Origin: an uncultured Bryobacteraceae bacterium
GTDB taxonomy: Bacteria > Acidobacteriota > Terriglobia > Bryobacterales > Bryobacteraceae
Direction: 5' to 3'
NCBI GenBank assembly: GCA_937920635.1
Contig: CAKZUE010000008.1
Span: 1-64,000, forward strand
Length of the DNA stretch: 64,000 nucleotides
In this document: positions 54,647 to 63,405 of the stretch, in pieces
How positions within the stretch are numbered: the stretch's first letter is position 1
Layout of the letters: every line of letters begins with the position of its first letter
Made by a program: the position numbers and the translations under genes
Notes under the pieces: generated by a model
What the model was told of the DNA's origin: nothing
The model's input: the letters and a program-made list of their open reading frames with translations, nothing else
Database searches by the model: none

Positions 54647-54685
54647 AAAAGGGGCTGCCGCCGTCGCCGGCAGGCGGCCCCTTTT
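54647..54685. terminator. Intrinsic terminator between convergent genes
   Basis: AAAAGGGGC at 54647-54655 pairs with GCCCCTTTT at 54677-54685, with an inner TGCCG/CGGCA stem. T- and A-rich ends on both strands suit bidirectional use, between the beta-lactamase/NamZ gene and the convergent AT-hook gene. Confidence 0.6.
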
Positions 54686-54706
54686 CGTTTGTTTCTGCCG
54701 CGGTCT

Positions 54707-54934
54707 TTACTGCTGCGGCTGGGGGTTCTTGGGCGGACGGCCACGGCGCTTGCCCGTCGGCGAGGGCGCAGCCGCCTTCTTTGCAGCCTTCTTCTGCTGC
54801 AACGCCATCATCCAGGCTGGCGGACGGCCGCGGCGCTTGCCCTGGCCCCGTGCCAGCCTCTCCAGCGCCACGAGCACCTCTTCGATCTTCTCCCGCTCCT
54901 GGCGCAACTCGGCGATTACTTTCAAAATGTCCAT
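54707..54934 (-). CDS. Small two-AT-hook protein
   Basis: 75 residues. Residues 1-30 are a predicted helix or coiled coil (MDILKVIAELRQEREKIEEV). Two basic AT-hook-like motifs, KRRGRPP, start at residues 33 and 62, spaced by an alanine/lysine-rich stretch. AT hooks bind the minor groove of AT-rich DNA. The protein resembles small acidobacterial proteins of unknown role. It may bind DNA or nucleic acid as a dimer through the helix; this is inference. A 6-base inverted repeat lies 50 bases upstream of the ATG. Confidence 0.7.
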   Translation of the reverse strand: MDILKVIAELRQEREKIEEVLVALERLARGQGKRRGRPPAWMMALQQKKAAKKAAAPSPTGKRRGRPPKNPQPQQ

Positions 54935-54984
54935 GGGTTATCTGTAGCTCCCTGTTTGGGGCGGCCTTCGCATCTCGGCCCTCT

Positions 54985-55000
54985 GTTCCGGTTTCGGAAC
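54985..55000. promoter_or_regulatory. Perfect inverted repeat upstream of the AT-hook gene
   Basis: GTTCCG GTTT CGGAAC, a 6-base inverted repeat with a 4-base spacer, lies 51-66 bases before the AT-hook start. Could be an operator or a small hairpin. Function is not known. Confidence 0.35.
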
Positions 55001-55064
55001 ATAGATCCAAAAAACGGCCGCATCCCTTCCATATTCATACCGCAGATTCACACTGATTACAAGA

Positions 55065-55090
55065 CCCTTGTTCCAAAAACGTAACAAGGG
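55065..55090 (-). terminator. Hairpin after the APC permease gene
   Basis: CCCTTGTT (55065-55072) and AACAAGGG (55083-55090) form a perfect 8-base stem with a 10-base loop, 17 bases past the permease stop. The following bases on that strand are only moderately T-rich, so termination is likely but not certain. Confidence 0.4.
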
Positions 55091-55107
55091 CGGCTTTGCT
55101 GGACGGT

Positions 55108-56478
55108 TTAGCGGGTTCCGGGGGGTGTTTGAACCCGGTCTTTCCACCGGAGATAGAAGGGCAGCCCGCATAAGATCAGCCCGAGTCCCAGCAGAGATTC
55201 CCGCGCCGAATGCAGCAGTGTCTGCACCGTGAGAAACGCCGCAACCAGAACAAACAAAAAGGGAATCACCGGGTAGCCGAGCGTCCGGTAGGGCCTCTCC
55301 GCGGCCGGCATTTTCCGGCGCAGCACGATCACGGCTGCCGTGGCCATTCCATACAGAATCCAGCTCGGAAAAATGACCAGGGTCACCAGTTGGTCATAGC
55401 GCCCGCTCAACACCAGAACCGCCGACCACGCGCTGAGAGCCAGAATGGAGAAGCCCGGCGTGGCGTGCTTTTCATGGACCGCGCCGAACGGGCGGAAAAA
55501 GCACCCGTCCCGGGCCAATGCGTACGGGACCCGCGAGCCGCTCAATATGGAGCCGTTCAGCGCGGCAAAAATCGAGATCATCGCCGCCACGCTCACCAGG
55601 TCCGCCCCCCAGCCGCCCAGAACCCGTTGCATCATCACCGCCGCAATGCGGTCCGAAGATGCCGCTTCCCCGGGGCTCAAAACCCGGAAATAGGCGTAAT
55701 TGGTGAGCAGGTACACGGCCATCACCACGGCGGTGCCGAAAATGAGCGCCCGCGGCAGGTTCCGCTGCGGCGCCTTCACTTCGCTGGCCACCATGCTCAC
55801 GTTGTTCCAGCCGTCATACGCCCAGAGCGCCGCCACCAGCGCGGCGAAGAATCCGGCCACCCCTCCGCGCGCCTGTGCGATCGGCGCCGAAACCTGGGCG
55901 GCGTCGCCGCCGAGTCCGGCGGCGATGATCCAGCCGATCAAAAGAAGCTTGCAGGCCGTGACCGCCACCTGAACCCCGCCGCCCACGCGGATGCCAAACC
56001 AGTTCAGCCAGCCAAGGGCCAGAATCACGCCCATCGCCAGCAATTGCCCGGAACTCACCTCGAGCGGGCCGCCGCCCGCCCCCAGAGGAACGGGAATGCG
56101 GAACACCGTGGCTTCCAGTTCCGGGCGGAAGTTCGCCAGATAGTAGAAAAACCCGGTGGCCAGCGTGGCGATGGAGCCGCTCTTGGCCACCCACATTTGC
56201 GTCCAGCCGTACAGAAAACCCCAGAAAGGGCCGTACGCGGCCCGCAGGTAATTGTATTCGCCGCCCGCTTCCGGCATCATCGTGGCCAGCTCGGCGTAAG
56301 TGAGCGCCCCCGCCATCGATAGCAGCCCGCCGAAAATCCAGACGGCGAACACCAGCTCCACGCTGCCTGTTTCCAGCAGCATTTTGCGGGGAACCAGGAA
56401 GATGCCGCTCCCGATCACCGTGCCCACGACGATCGACGCCGCGCCCCAGACCCCCAGCTCTCGCCGCAGTTGCGTCAA
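55108..56478 (-). CDS. APC family amino acid permease
   Basis: 456 residues, 12 predicted membrane segments. The APC TM1 signature VVGTVIGSGIFLVPRKML contains the backbone-binding GSGIF. SMAGALTYAELATMMPEAGG is the TM3 E-x-P-x-G-G pattern, LVAALWAYDGWNNVSMVASE the TM6 region, and SRVPYALARDGCFF matches the loop 8-9 of LAT-type exchangers. The closest assigned group is LAT-like (glycoprotein-associated) permeases. Likely imports or exchanges amino acids. Overlaps the SSS gene by 4 bases, so the two transporters form an operon. Confidence 0.9.
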   Translation of the reverse strand: MTQLRRELGVWGAASIVVGTVIGSGIFLVPRKMLLETGSVELVFAVWIFGGLLSMAGALTYAELATMMPEAGGEYNYLRAAYGPFWGFLYGWTQMWVAKSGSIATLATGFFYYLANFRPELEATVFRIPVPLGAGGGPLEVSSGQLLAMGVILALGWLNWFGIRVGGGVQVAVTACKLLLIGWIIAAGLGGDAAQVSAPIAQARGGVAGFFAALVAALWAYDGWNNVSMVASEVKAPQRNLPRALIFGTAVVMAVYLLTNYAYFRVLSPGEAASSDRIAAVMMQRVLGGWGADLVSVAAMISIFAALNGSILSGSRVPYALARDGCFFRPFGAVHEKHATPGFSILALSAWSAVLVLSGRYDQLVTLVIFPSWILYGMATAAVIVLRRKMPAAERPYRTLGYPVIPFLFVLVAAFLTVQTLLHSARESLLGLGLILCGLPFYLRWKDRVQTPPGTR

Positions 56479-57920
56479 CGCGCCTCCTCACGGTCCAGGA
56501 CGGCGGACGCCGCCAGCGACACGCCTGCCGTGGTCAGCGTGCCAATCAGCACATACCACGTCCAGGCCACCGGCGTGGCGAAGCGCAGATACAGGTTCAC
56601 ACCCAATCCGGCCAGCATCCCGATCATGGCCGATCTCTCGCTCACCCGCTTCGTCAGCACGCCCAGCAGGAACACTCCCAGCAGCGCGCCATAGAGAATG
56701 GACGCAATGCCCAGCCCCGCTTCCAGCACGCTTTTCACCTGGCGCGAAAGCACCCCGATGGCGAACAGCACCACGCCCCAGCCCAGAGTCGCCATCCTCG
56801 CCAGCCGCAGATAATGCGCCTCGCTGTGATGGATGAACTTCAGCTTGTAAAAGTCCATCACCGTGGTCGACGCCAGCGAATTCAGGGCCGCGCTGAGGTT
56901 CGACATCGCCGCCGCCAGAATGGCCGCGATCACCAGCCCGCGGGCGCCTGCGGGGAGCGAATTCCAGATGAATTCCGGATAAATCCGGTCGGCCGGCTGC
57001 GGCGGCGCCGCGCCCGAGTCCAGATAGTGCTTCCACAGGATCAGGCCGATCACCAGGAACAGCGTGAACTGGAAAAAGATCACCGCCCAACTGCCGAACA
57101 GCGCCTTGCGCGCGTCCCTGATGTTGCGGGCGGCCAGCAGCCGCTGCACCATCAACTGCTCGGTCCCGTGGCTGGCGGTGGTCAGAAAACACCCGCCCAG
57201 CACGCCCGCCCAGAAGGAATACTGCCGCGAAAGAAATTCCATCGTCGGCTCGAAACGGAAGTCGAACAGTTGCAGCTTGCCCGCGGCGGCGGCGGCGGAA
57301 ACCACCGCCGTCCATCCCCCGTCGATCTGGCCGAGCATTACGAACAGGCTCAGAATGGCCCCGCCCACGTACAGGAACATCTGCACGACGTCGGTCCAGA
57401 TCACCGCCGTCATGCCGCCTTCAAACGTGTAGAACAGCGTCAGGCAGACAATCACCACGATGGAGGCGATCTCACCTGTGCCGAGAACAATGGCGACGAC
57501 AATCGAGATGGCGAAGACCCGCACCCCCTCGGCCAGCGCCCGCAGCAGCAGAAACGTGCCCGCGGTCACGCGCCTCAGCCGCAGCCCGAAACGGCGCTGC
57601 ATCAGCTCGTAGGCGGTGAACAGCTCGCCGCGGAAATAGTGGGGCATGAACAGCGCCGAGATCACGATACGCGCCAGCAGATATCCGAACACCACCTGGA
57701 GAAAACCGAAATTGCCCTGGAAGCTGAGCGCCGGCGTGCCGATGACCGTCAGCGTGGACGTTTCCGCCGAGACGATGGAGAATCCGATGGCCCACCACGG
57801 CGTCGTCTTGCCGCCCAGGAAGTAATCCTTCAGGCTCTTCTGCCGCTTCCGGAAATGCGCGCCGAACCAGGTGATCCCGATCAGGTAGAGCACAATCAGG
57901 CCAAGGTCGAAAAAGTGCAT
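56475..57920 (-). CDS. SSS family sodium:solute symporter
   Basis: 481 residues, about 13 membrane segments. FDLGLIVLYLIGITWFGAHF (TM1), then KSLKDYFLGGKTTPWWAIGF and SAETSTLTVIGTPAL, where Na+/substrate residues of the SSS core sit. AILAAAMSNLSAALNSLAST matches the SSS TM8 signature with Ser/Thr for the Na2 site, and GVFLLGVLTKRVSERSA is common too. Substrate might be a sugar, amino acid or carboxylate; sequence gives no clear choice. Starts the operon with the APC permease. Confidence 0.92.
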   Translation of the reverse strand: MHFFDLGLIVLYLIGITWFGAHFRKRQKSLKDYFLGGKTTPWWAIGFSIVSAETSTLTVIGTPALSFQGNFGFLQVVFGYLLARIVISALFMPHYFRGELFTAYELMQRRFGLRLRRVTAGTFLLLRALAEGVRVFAISIVVAIVLGTGEIASIVVIVCLTLFYTFEGGMTAVIWTDVVQMFLYVGGAILSLFVMLGQIDGGWTAVVSAAAAAGKLQLFDFRFEPTMEFLSRQYSFWAGVLGGCFLTTASHGTEQLMVQRLLAARNIRDARKALFGSWAVIFFQFTLFLVIGLILWKHYLDSGAAPPQPADRIYPEFIWNSLPAGARGLVIAAILAAAMSNLSAALNSLASTTVMDFYKLKFIHHSEAHYLRLARMATLGWGVVLFAIGVLSRQVKSVLEAGLGIASILYGALLGVFLLGVLTKRVSERSAMIGMLAGLGVNLYLRFATPVAWTWYVLIGTLTTAGVSLAASAVLDREEAR

Positions 57921-58220
57921 GGATTCCAGATTCTACCATCGGAGGCGGAGGCCGCTGCGCGCGGCAACCGGGTTTCCCCCAGCCTTCAGGCCGGCGCCGC
58001 CCAGGCGGCCGCTGCGTCCGCGGGAACTGGACTGCCGGCCGCCGCGTCAAAACGGGCAGAAGTGCTGATAGGATGGCAAATGCGCAGTTGACGGAAGCGC
58101 TTGCGGCCCGCGGACGGCTTCCGTTATACTCCGCAAGTGTTTGGTTGATGGAACCCTGAGGGGTTCCGCCCGCCCCTCCCGGTCGGCAGGCGGGCATGGA
58201 TCTGGACATTCAGGAGGCTC
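57921..58220. other. Intergenic region between SSS symporter and TPR gene
   Basis: 300 bases without a supported gene. It holds the promoter region of the TPR gene (58091-58130), a small hairpin GGAACCC/GGGTTCC at 58150-58167, and the ribosome site AGGAGG at 58212-58217. The leftmost 160 bases show nothing I can assign. Confidence 0.6.
58091..58130 (+). promoter_or_regulatory. Candidate promoter with flanking inverted repeat
   Basis: TTGCGG at 58101-58106 and TATACT at 58125-58130, 18 bases apart, make a plausible sigma-70 promoter. ACGGAAGC (58091-58098) and GCTTCCGT (58117-58124) are exact 8-base inverted copies bracketing the -35 and touching the -10, suggesting a regulator site. Binding is inference. 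Confidence 0.5.
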
Positions 58221-59549
58221 GTGGTGCTGAAGACCATCAAGAAGACAATCGCAGGACTCGCCTTGCTCTGCCTCGGCGGCGCGTTGCTCTACGCCCAGGA
58301 AAAGCAGCCGCAGTGGAAGGACCGCGCCGAATACGACCTGTTCGAGCTCATCCGCAAAGAGCAGAATCCCCAGGCCAGGCTCCAGCTGCTCCAGCAGTGG
58401 GAGCAGAAGTATCCCGAGACGGACTTCAAGGATGGCCGGTATGAACTCATGGTGCAGACCTACCAGCAGCTCGGCAAGGCCAAGGAGATGATCGACACGG
58501 CCAAGGCCTGGGTGGCGGCCAATCCCAAAGCGATCACCGGCTGGTACTGGATCAATCTCCTGACAGTGAGCATGAACGACACCTCGCCGGCGGCTCTGGA
58601 TCAGGGAGAGAAAGCGGCCAAGGCTCTGCTGGAGCAGATCGAGGACGCGCTCAGCCCCGCCAAGAAGCCTGCTCAGGCGACTGAAGAGCAGTGGAAACAG
58701 CAGAGGGCCACGATGGAGTACGTGGCTTACCGGACGCTCGGCTGGGTGTCGCTCGAGCGGCAGCAGTATCTGGATGCCGACAAATACTTCATCGAAGCGC
58801 TCAAGCGCAATCCCAACGACGCCCAGGTCTCAGCCTGGGCCGGCCGCGCCAACGTGCGCACCAAGCAGCTGGAGCGGCAGGGCATTGCGCTGTTCCACTT
58901 CGCCCGCGCCGCCGTTCATTCGGGTCCTGGCGGATTTCCTGAACAGGCCCGGCAGCAGCTCATGTCGAGCTTCGAGAAGAACTACATCAATTTCCACGGC
59001 AGCAAGGAAGGCATGGACGAGGTCCTGAAGCTGGCGCAGTCGACGGCCATTCCGCCGGAAGGCTTCAAGATCGAGTCGCAGGATGAGATCATGGCCAAAC
59101 AGGAAGAGGAGCTGAAGAAGTCCAATCCTGTGCTCGCGCTCTGGGTCGGCATCAAGCGCGAATTAAGCGGCCCCAATGGTCCGTCTTACTTCGAGAATTC
59201 CCTGAAGAACGCCCACATCCCCGGTCCGGACGGCATCCCGGTGGGCGAGACGACGGTCAAGAAGCTGAAAGGAACGGTCGTCAGTGTCGATCCTCCCAAG
59301 CGCCCCAAGAAGCTGGTGCTCGGGCTCAGCTCGCCCAATATGAGCGAAGTCACGCTCGTGTTCGAGAACCCGCTGGCGGTGGCGCCGGAGCCTGGCACGG
59401 AGCTGGAGTTTGCTGGCGTTGTGACCGAGTATTCCCTCGAGCCTTTCAACGTGACTTTCGAGGTGGAACCCGCCGACGTCATCGGACTGCCCGCGCCGAA
59501 AAAGGCCGTCCCCGTGAAGAAGGCGCCCGCCGCCGTCAAGAAGAAGTAG
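58221..59549 (+). CDS. Secreted TPR-like protein of unknown function
   Basis: 442 residues. AGGAGG precedes GTG 58221 by 3 bases and GTG 58224 by 6, so the second start is more likely. Sec signal IAGLALLCLGGALLYAQE. Helical repeats fill about residues 30-260: RYELMVQTYQQLGKAKEMID and RTLGWVSLERQQYLDADKYF with FIEALKRNPNDAQ, a TPR pattern. The second half has a beta-rich unit (KKLKGTVVSVDPPKRPKKLV and VTLVFENPLAVAPEPGTELE), and the end is a Lys/Ala/Pro-rich tail (VPVKKAPAAVKKK). Likely a periplasmic or surface scaffold. A terminator follows. Confidence 0.82.
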   Translation: MVLKTIKKTIAGLALLCLGGALLYAQEKQPQWKDRAEYDLFELIRKEQNPQARLQLLQQWEQKYPETDFKDGRYELMVQTYQQLGKAKEMIDTAKAWVAANPKAITGWYWINLLTVSMNDTSPAALDQGEKAAKALLEQIEDALSPAKKPAQATEEQWKQQRATMEYVAYRTLGWVSLERQQYLDADKYFIEALKRNPNDAQVSAWAGRANVRTKQLERQGIALFHFARAAVHSGPGGFPEQARQQLMSSFEKNYINFHGSKEGMDEVLKLAQSTAIPPEGFKIESQDEIMAKQEEELKKSNPVLALWVGIKRELSGPNGPSYFENSLKNAHIPGPDGIPVGETTVKKLKGTVVSVDPPKRPKKLVLGLSSPNMSEVTLVFENPLAVAPEPGTELEFAGVVTEYSLEPFNVTFEVEPADVIGLPAPKKAVPVKKAPAAVKKK

Positions 59550-59574
59550 CCCCCGATTCAGCACACAGCCTTCG

Positions 59575-59613
59575 AAAAAGAGCCGGCCCTTCCGGGCTGG
59601 CTCTTTTTCTTTC
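59575..59613. terminator. Strong bidirectional intrinsic terminator
   Basis: A 15-base stem, AAAAAGAGCCGGCCC at 59575-59589 paired with GGGCTGGCTCTTTTT at 59594-59608, contains one G-U pair and a TTCC loop and is followed by CTTTC. It lies between the TPR gene and the convergent small gene at 59684. Confidence 0.9.
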
Positions 59614-59683
59614 TCCACGGGCCGCGAAACTGCTCTCGCGGCCGCCTTTCCTGAGCCGCCGCCGCGGGCGCCCCAGCCTGCTC

Positions 59684-59932
59684 TCAACTCACCGGACGAG
59701 TCTCGCCGCCACGGCTCGTCTCGGTCCCGGCAAGCACCAGGCTGATCGTCAGGCGGTCCCAAAGGCTCATCCCTTCGCCGGCGCGCTCCAGCTCCGAGAA
59801 GTAGCAGACGAACTTGTGCGTCGTGGAAGGGAGCCGGCGCACCGGAACCGGCGCGGCGGCGAACAGCCATAGCACCGCGGCAGCGCTCAGCAGCGCTAGC
59901 CCCAACGTCCGTTCTGCTCCAGCAGGCCTCAC
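59684..59932 (-). CDS. Small membrane-anchored protein of unknown function
   Basis: 82 residues, starting 5 bases after the stop of the previous gene in a probable four-gene operon. One hydrophobic segment, TLGLALLSAAAVLWLFAAAP (residues 9-28), then a polar domain with TTHKFVCYFSELERAGEGMS and LWDRLTISLVLAG. I do not recognise the family. The even spacing and amino acid make-up support a real gene, but with no homologue known to me. Confidence 0.45.
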   Translation of the reverse strand: MRPAGAERTLGLALLSAAAVLWLFAAAPVPVRRLPSTTHKFVCYFSELERAGEGMSLWDRLTISLVLAGTETSRGGETRPVS

Positions 59933-59937
59933 ACCTG

Positions 59938-60273
59938 CTATGACGTTTCAGGAGCCGGTTGGCTTTCCAGGACCGCTTTAAGTTCTGTAAAAAGCCGCCT
60001 CGCGCTTTCCGCCTCTTCGGGGGCGGCGGGCCAGCGCCCGTCCCGGGCGACGAACCAGTCGCCGTCATCGCGGCGCACCAGCGCGGCGAATCCGTGGCCC
60101 TCCACCAGCTTCCCCGGAGACCCCGCCCGCCCGAACGCCTCGCCGCGGCGCTCCACCACCACAACGAAACCGCCCCGCTCAAACAGGAAATGGCTGCCCA
60201 CGCCCGCCGCCGGGATCAGCCCGATGCCCAGCTCCGCAATCCGCTCCAGTTGCCGCAGCGTCTCGGGACTCAT
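59938..60273 (-). CDS. Small soluble protein of unknown function
   Basis: 111 residues from ATG 60273, 5 bases after the nuclease stop. ETLRQLERIAELGIGLIPAA is an N-terminal helix; then HFLFERGGFVVVVERRGEAF and LVRRDDGDWFVARDGRWP make a beta-rich body with alternating strands, and EEAESARRLFTELKAVLESQ a C-terminal helix. No catalytic motif seen and no family recognised. Confidence 0.6.
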   Translation of the reverse strand: MSPETLRQLERIAELGIGLIPAAGVGSHFLFERGGFVVVVERRGEAFGRAGSPGKLVEGHGFAALVRRDDGDWFVARDGRWPAAPEEAESARRLFTELKAVLESQPAPETS

Positions 60274-60278
60274 CGCCG

Positions 60279-60764
60279 TTACATCTTGTATCGGCCGAAG
60301 TCCTCGTCGTTGAGCCCTTCCAGCCAGCGCTTCAATTCTTCGTTGCCGCTCTTCTCCGCCATGCTGGCCGCGCTCTTGCTGCTCTTCAGCACCTCCTCGT
60401 CGACATAGATCGGACAGTCGACGCGGAGCGCCAGCGCCAGCGCGTCGGAGGGCCGCGAATCGATCGAGATGATCTCCCCGCCGCGCTCCAGCCAGATGAC
60501 GGCGTAGAAGGTGTCTTCCTTCAGTTCGCTGACAACCACCTTCTGCACGCCCGTCTCCAGCCCCAGCAGCACGTTCTTGATCAGATCGTGCGTCATCGGC
60601 CGCGGCGTGGCCACCTTTTCGATCTCCAGCGCGATGGCGTTGGCTTCGTATATGCCCACCCAGATGGGCAGCACCTGCGTGCCCGCCAGATCCTTCAGGA
60701 TCACAATGGGCATGTTGGTCACCGGGTCCATCATCAGACCGCGGATCTTCATTTCGATTTCCAT
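60279..60764 (-). CDS. Bifunctional nuclease domain (BFN/DUF151) protein
   Basis: 161 residues. IRGLMMDPVTNMPIVILKDL, QVLPIWVGIYEANAIALEIE, PRPMTHDLIKNVLLGL, DTFYAVIWLERGGEIISIDS and RPSDALALALRVDCPIYV are the DUF151 signature. In Mycobacterium and plants such proteins have DNase/RNase activity or regulate gene expression. It starts 15 bases after the miaB stop and belongs to that operon; pairing with MiaB is common in bacteria. The C-terminal ~20 residues (NEELKRWLEGLNDEDFGRYK) extend the core. Confidence 0.92.
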   Translation of the reverse strand: MEIEMKIRGLMMDPVTNMPIVILKDLAGTQVLPIWVGIYEANAIALEIEKVATPRPMTHDLIKNVLLGLETGVQKVVVSELKEDTFYAVIWLERGGEIISIDSRPSDALALALRVDCPIYVDEEVLKSSKSAASMAEKSGNEELKRWLEGLNDEDFGRYKM

Positions 60765-60779
60765 CTCGCGCCGCCTTCC

Positions 60780-62114
60780 TTACACCGCTATAACACACTC
60801 GCCCGCCAGCGAGTTCGGACCGGCGCGCGTGACCCGCACCGGCAGGTAGCGGCCGAACATCTCCTCTTTGGCCGGTGCGCTGCCGTCGGTCCGCGCCCGC
60901 GTGACGAAGTTCAGCACCCGGTTCTGGGTGGTGCGGCCGATCCACTGCCCCGTCGAACTGTTGAAGCCTTCCACCAGCACCTCCTGCACCGTGCCGATCT
61001 GCTGCGTGTTCCGCCGCAACTGGATGGTGCGCTGCTTCTCCTGAAGTTCAGCCAGCCGCCGCGACTTCTCCTCTTCCGGGATCTGGCCGCCCATCTTCTG
61101 CGCCGGCGTGTTCGGACGCACCGAGTATTTGAAGCTGAACACCTGGTCGTATTCCACTTCCTCCAGCAGCCGCAGCGTCTGGCGGAAATCGTCTTCCGTC
61201 TCTCCCGGAAAGCCCACGATGATGTCGGTCGAGAGAGCGATGTTGCGGGGCGAAGCCTTCAGCCACCCGATCCGCTCCATGTACTCCTCGCGCGTGTACT
61301 GCCGCTGCATCGCCGCCAGCACGCGCGTCGAACCGCTCTGCACCGGCAGATGGACCATGTTGCAGATGGTTTCGTTGCGGCCGATCACCTCCACGATGTC
61401 GCGGCCGAAATCGCGCGGGTGCGACGTGGTGAAGCGCACGCGGCGGATGCCGGGGGTCTGCGCCACCGCTTCCAGCAGCGGCGCGAACGTGCGCGAGGGA
61501 TCCGACGGATCCCGGTAGCTGTTCACGTTCTGCCCGAGCAATTGGATCTCGGTGTAGCCCATGCCCGCCAGCGTGCGCGCCTCTTCGAGCACCGATTCCC
61601 AGCGCCGGCTCCGCTCGCGCCCGCGCGTGAACGGCACCACGCAGTAGGCGCAATCCTTGTCGCAGCCCTCGATGATCGTGATGTAGGCGCGGTAAGGGTT
61701 GTCGCGCCGCGTCACCGGCGTTTCGAACGTCTCTTCCGTCTCCAGGCTGAGCCCGGCGGCGCGTCCGCCGCCCTGTTCGATCTGCACCAGCAGCTCGCCC
61801 AGCCGCGGATAGCTCGCCGAGCCCACCACCAGACGCACGTGCGGCGCGCGCTCGAAGATCTTTTCGCCCTCCTGCTGCGCCACGCACCCGAGCACGCCGA
61901 AGATCTTGTCCTTCGCGCGGCGGTTCTCGTTCAGCCGCTGAAACACCTTCTGCTCCGCCTTGTCGCGGATGCTGCATGTGTTGTAAAGCACGAGATCGGC
62001 TTCCTCGGGCGAGTGCACCTGCACATAGCCCCTTTGCTCGAGCGTGCCGATGACCTTCTCGGAATCATGCACGTTCATCTGGCAGCCGAAAGTCTCGATA
62101 TAGAAGCGCTTCAT
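60780..62114 (-). CDS. miaB: tRNA-2-methylthio-N6-dimethylallyladenosine synthase MiaB
   Basis: 444 residues. The N-terminal MTTase domain has FYIETFGCQMNVHDSEKVIG and VLYNTCSIRDKAEQKVF with GVLGCVAQQEG, giving three cysteines for the auxiliary 4Fe-4S cluster. The radical-SAM core has EGCDKDCAYCVVPFTRGRER (CxxxCxxC), then LLGQNVNSYR and RFTTSHPRDF, and a TRAM-like C-terminal domain (VQEVLVEGFNSSTGQWIGRT). It methylthiolates position 37 of tRNAs reading UNN codons. First gene of the BFN operon. Confidence 0.96.
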   Translation of the reverse strand: MKRFYIETFGCQMNVHDSEKVIGTLEQRGYVQVHSPEEADLVLYNTCSIRDKAEQKVFQRLNENRRAKDKIFGVLGCVAQQEGEKIFERAPHVRLVVGSASYPRLGELLVQIEQGGGRAAGLSLETEETFETPVTRRDNPYRAYITIIEGCDKDCAYCVVPFTRGRERSRRWESVLEEARTLAGMGYTEIQLLGQNVNSYRDPSDPSRTFAPLLEAVAQTPGIRRVRFTTSHPRDFGRDIVEVIGRNETICNMVHLPVQSGSTRVLAAMQRQYTREEYMERIGWLKASPRNIALSTDIIVGFPGETEDDFRQTLRLLEEVEYDQVFSFKYSVRPNTPAQKMGGQIPEEEKSRRLAELQEKQRTIQLRRNTQQIGTVQEVLVEGFNSSTGQWIGRTTQNRVLNFVTRARTDGSAPAKEEMFGRYLPVRVTRAGPNSLAGECVIAV

Positions 62115-62219
62115 GGCCCAGCGGGAGGTGTCAATCCCATTCTAGCGTGACGGCGCCGCCAGTCCGCGCCGCCGGCCTTTCCGCCGCAAGCCGCGGATGC
62201 GGTGCGCGCCGTCAGCTCT

Positions 62220-63089
62220 TCATTCGATCCCGGGAGCGGAGGAATCGCCGGCGGGCCGCTTCCGCCGCCTTCGCCACCAGGCGGCAGCGATGAGACCCAG
62301 CCCGGCGGGGATCCACACGCTCGGCTCCGGCGCGGCAGAGATCTGGTATTGCGTCAACAACACCGTGCTGCCGGGGATGGTGAACGTGCCGGAGCGCGTC
62401 TGGAAATTATCGAACTCGAACCCCGTCGCCGTAGTGCCGGAATTATCCAGCACGACTCGATTGAACGTCAGCCCGCTGGCATAGAACATGGTGTAAGCGT
62501 AATACTCGCCTGTGTTCTGCCTGGGGTTCGTGTTTGGCTTGCCCAGATAGCTGTTTGTCTGGTAGACGGAATTGTTTTGGGCCGTAAGCGTGCTGGATGC
62601 GGTGAACAGGGAGATCATGTCCGCCCCGGAGATCCGCATCAGAAAGGTGTTGTTGTCATACAGGCTGACGCCGTTGTAAGCGTCGATCGCCGACCACCAC
62701 ATCCCGAAGAAGGTCGTCGGGTTGGTCAGGTTCAGCGTGATCGCCCCGGAAGTTCCAGTCTGTGCGCCGAAAGCGCCATACCGCCCCGAGTTGCCCGCCC
62801 CGCCGTACTGATCCGAGTTCTGAATGCGCAAAGCGCTCTGCGGGGACAGGTCGAAAGTGCCGATGTTTCGCACGCGGTCCGCCGTGTATGTCCCCTGCGC
62901 CCAATTGGAGGAAGAGCTGAAATTCTCATTCACAGCCGTCCCGCCCGTCGCCGGGCTGCTGACCACATTCGGCGCAGCGATATAGACGGAGATGCTGATG
63001 GCGCTGCAGGGTGCTGCACAGCCCAGCAGCAACAGCAGGACGCCCGGGGAAACTTTTGCTCCCCGGAGCCAGTATGAGCGAAGATTCAT
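62220..63089 (-). CDS. PEP-CTERM sorting-domain surface protein
   Basis: 289 residues. A Sec signal ([20 protein letters not shown]) leads a body rich in Ser, Thr, Asn and Gly ([60 protein letters not shown]), as in exported surface or exopolysaccharide-associated proteins. The C terminus, [20 protein letters not shown] followed by RRRRKRP, is a complete PEP-CTERM signal: the Pro-Glu-Pro motif, a membrane helix and a basic cluster. It would be cleaved by an exosortase, which is not in this window. Its upstream region has an inverted repeat (63109-63148). Confidence 0.88.
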   Translation of the reverse strand: MNLRSYWLRGAKVSPGVLLLLLGCAAPCSAISISVYIAAPNVVSSPATGGTAVNENFSSSSNWAQGTYTADRVRNIGTFDLSPQSALRIQNSDQYGGAGNSGRYGAFGAQTGTSGAITLNLTNPTTFFGMWWSAIDAYNGVSLYDNNTFLMRISGADMISLFTASSTLTAQNNSVYQTNSYLGKPNTNPRQNTGEYYAYTMFYASGLTFNRVVLDNSGTTATGFEFDNFQTRSGTFTIPGSTVLLTQYQISAAPEPSVWIPAGLGLIAAAWWRRRRKRPAGDSSAPGIE

Positions 63090-63405
63090 TTGCTTTTTAT
63101 TCTACCTTCTTTCGCCTCCAAATGAAAATAGCAAACAAACGGCGAAAGCAGCGTGGCATAAGTGTTCCGCCCGCGGCCATGAGCCGCCGTTCGATGACAT
63201 CAGACGGAACCGCGGCTGGAGGCGGCGCCAGCCGCCGCAAGGAGCGGCCTGCGGCGCGGACCAGCGCTGCCCGGACGTTGTCCATGAAAAACCGCAGGAC
63301 TTTCCAAAGCCCGCTTCGACATTCGGCCTCACGCTGCAGGTATGGTATATTGAAAGCGTTAGCCTGCTGCTCCGCGCACCGCGGGCAGTCCCCCAGGACA
63401 AATTC
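63090..63405. other. Divergent intergenic region between the PEP-CTERM gene and rpmI
   Basis: 315 bases without a supported gene. The left part is locally AT-rich and contains CTTTCGCC at 63109-63116 and GGCGAAAG at 63141-63148 as an exact 8-base inverted repeat, a possible operator for the PEP-CTERM gene. The right part carries the rpmI promoter element at 63343-63351. infC, which usually precedes rpmI, is not here. Confidence 0.6.
63343..63351 (+). promoter_or_regulatory. Extended -10 of the rpmI-rplT operon
   Basis: TGGTATATT fits TGnTATAnT. It lies about 55 bases before the rpmI ATG. No clear -35 is seen; the leader of about 50 bases could hold control elements for L20 autoregulation, which I cannot identify by eye. 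Confidence 0.45.

Noticed and set aside
54938-55171. 77-codon open frame on the minus strand upstream of the AT-hook gene
   Set aside because: It overlaps the APC permease 3' end, contains the hairpin at 55065, and its composition is not protein-like.
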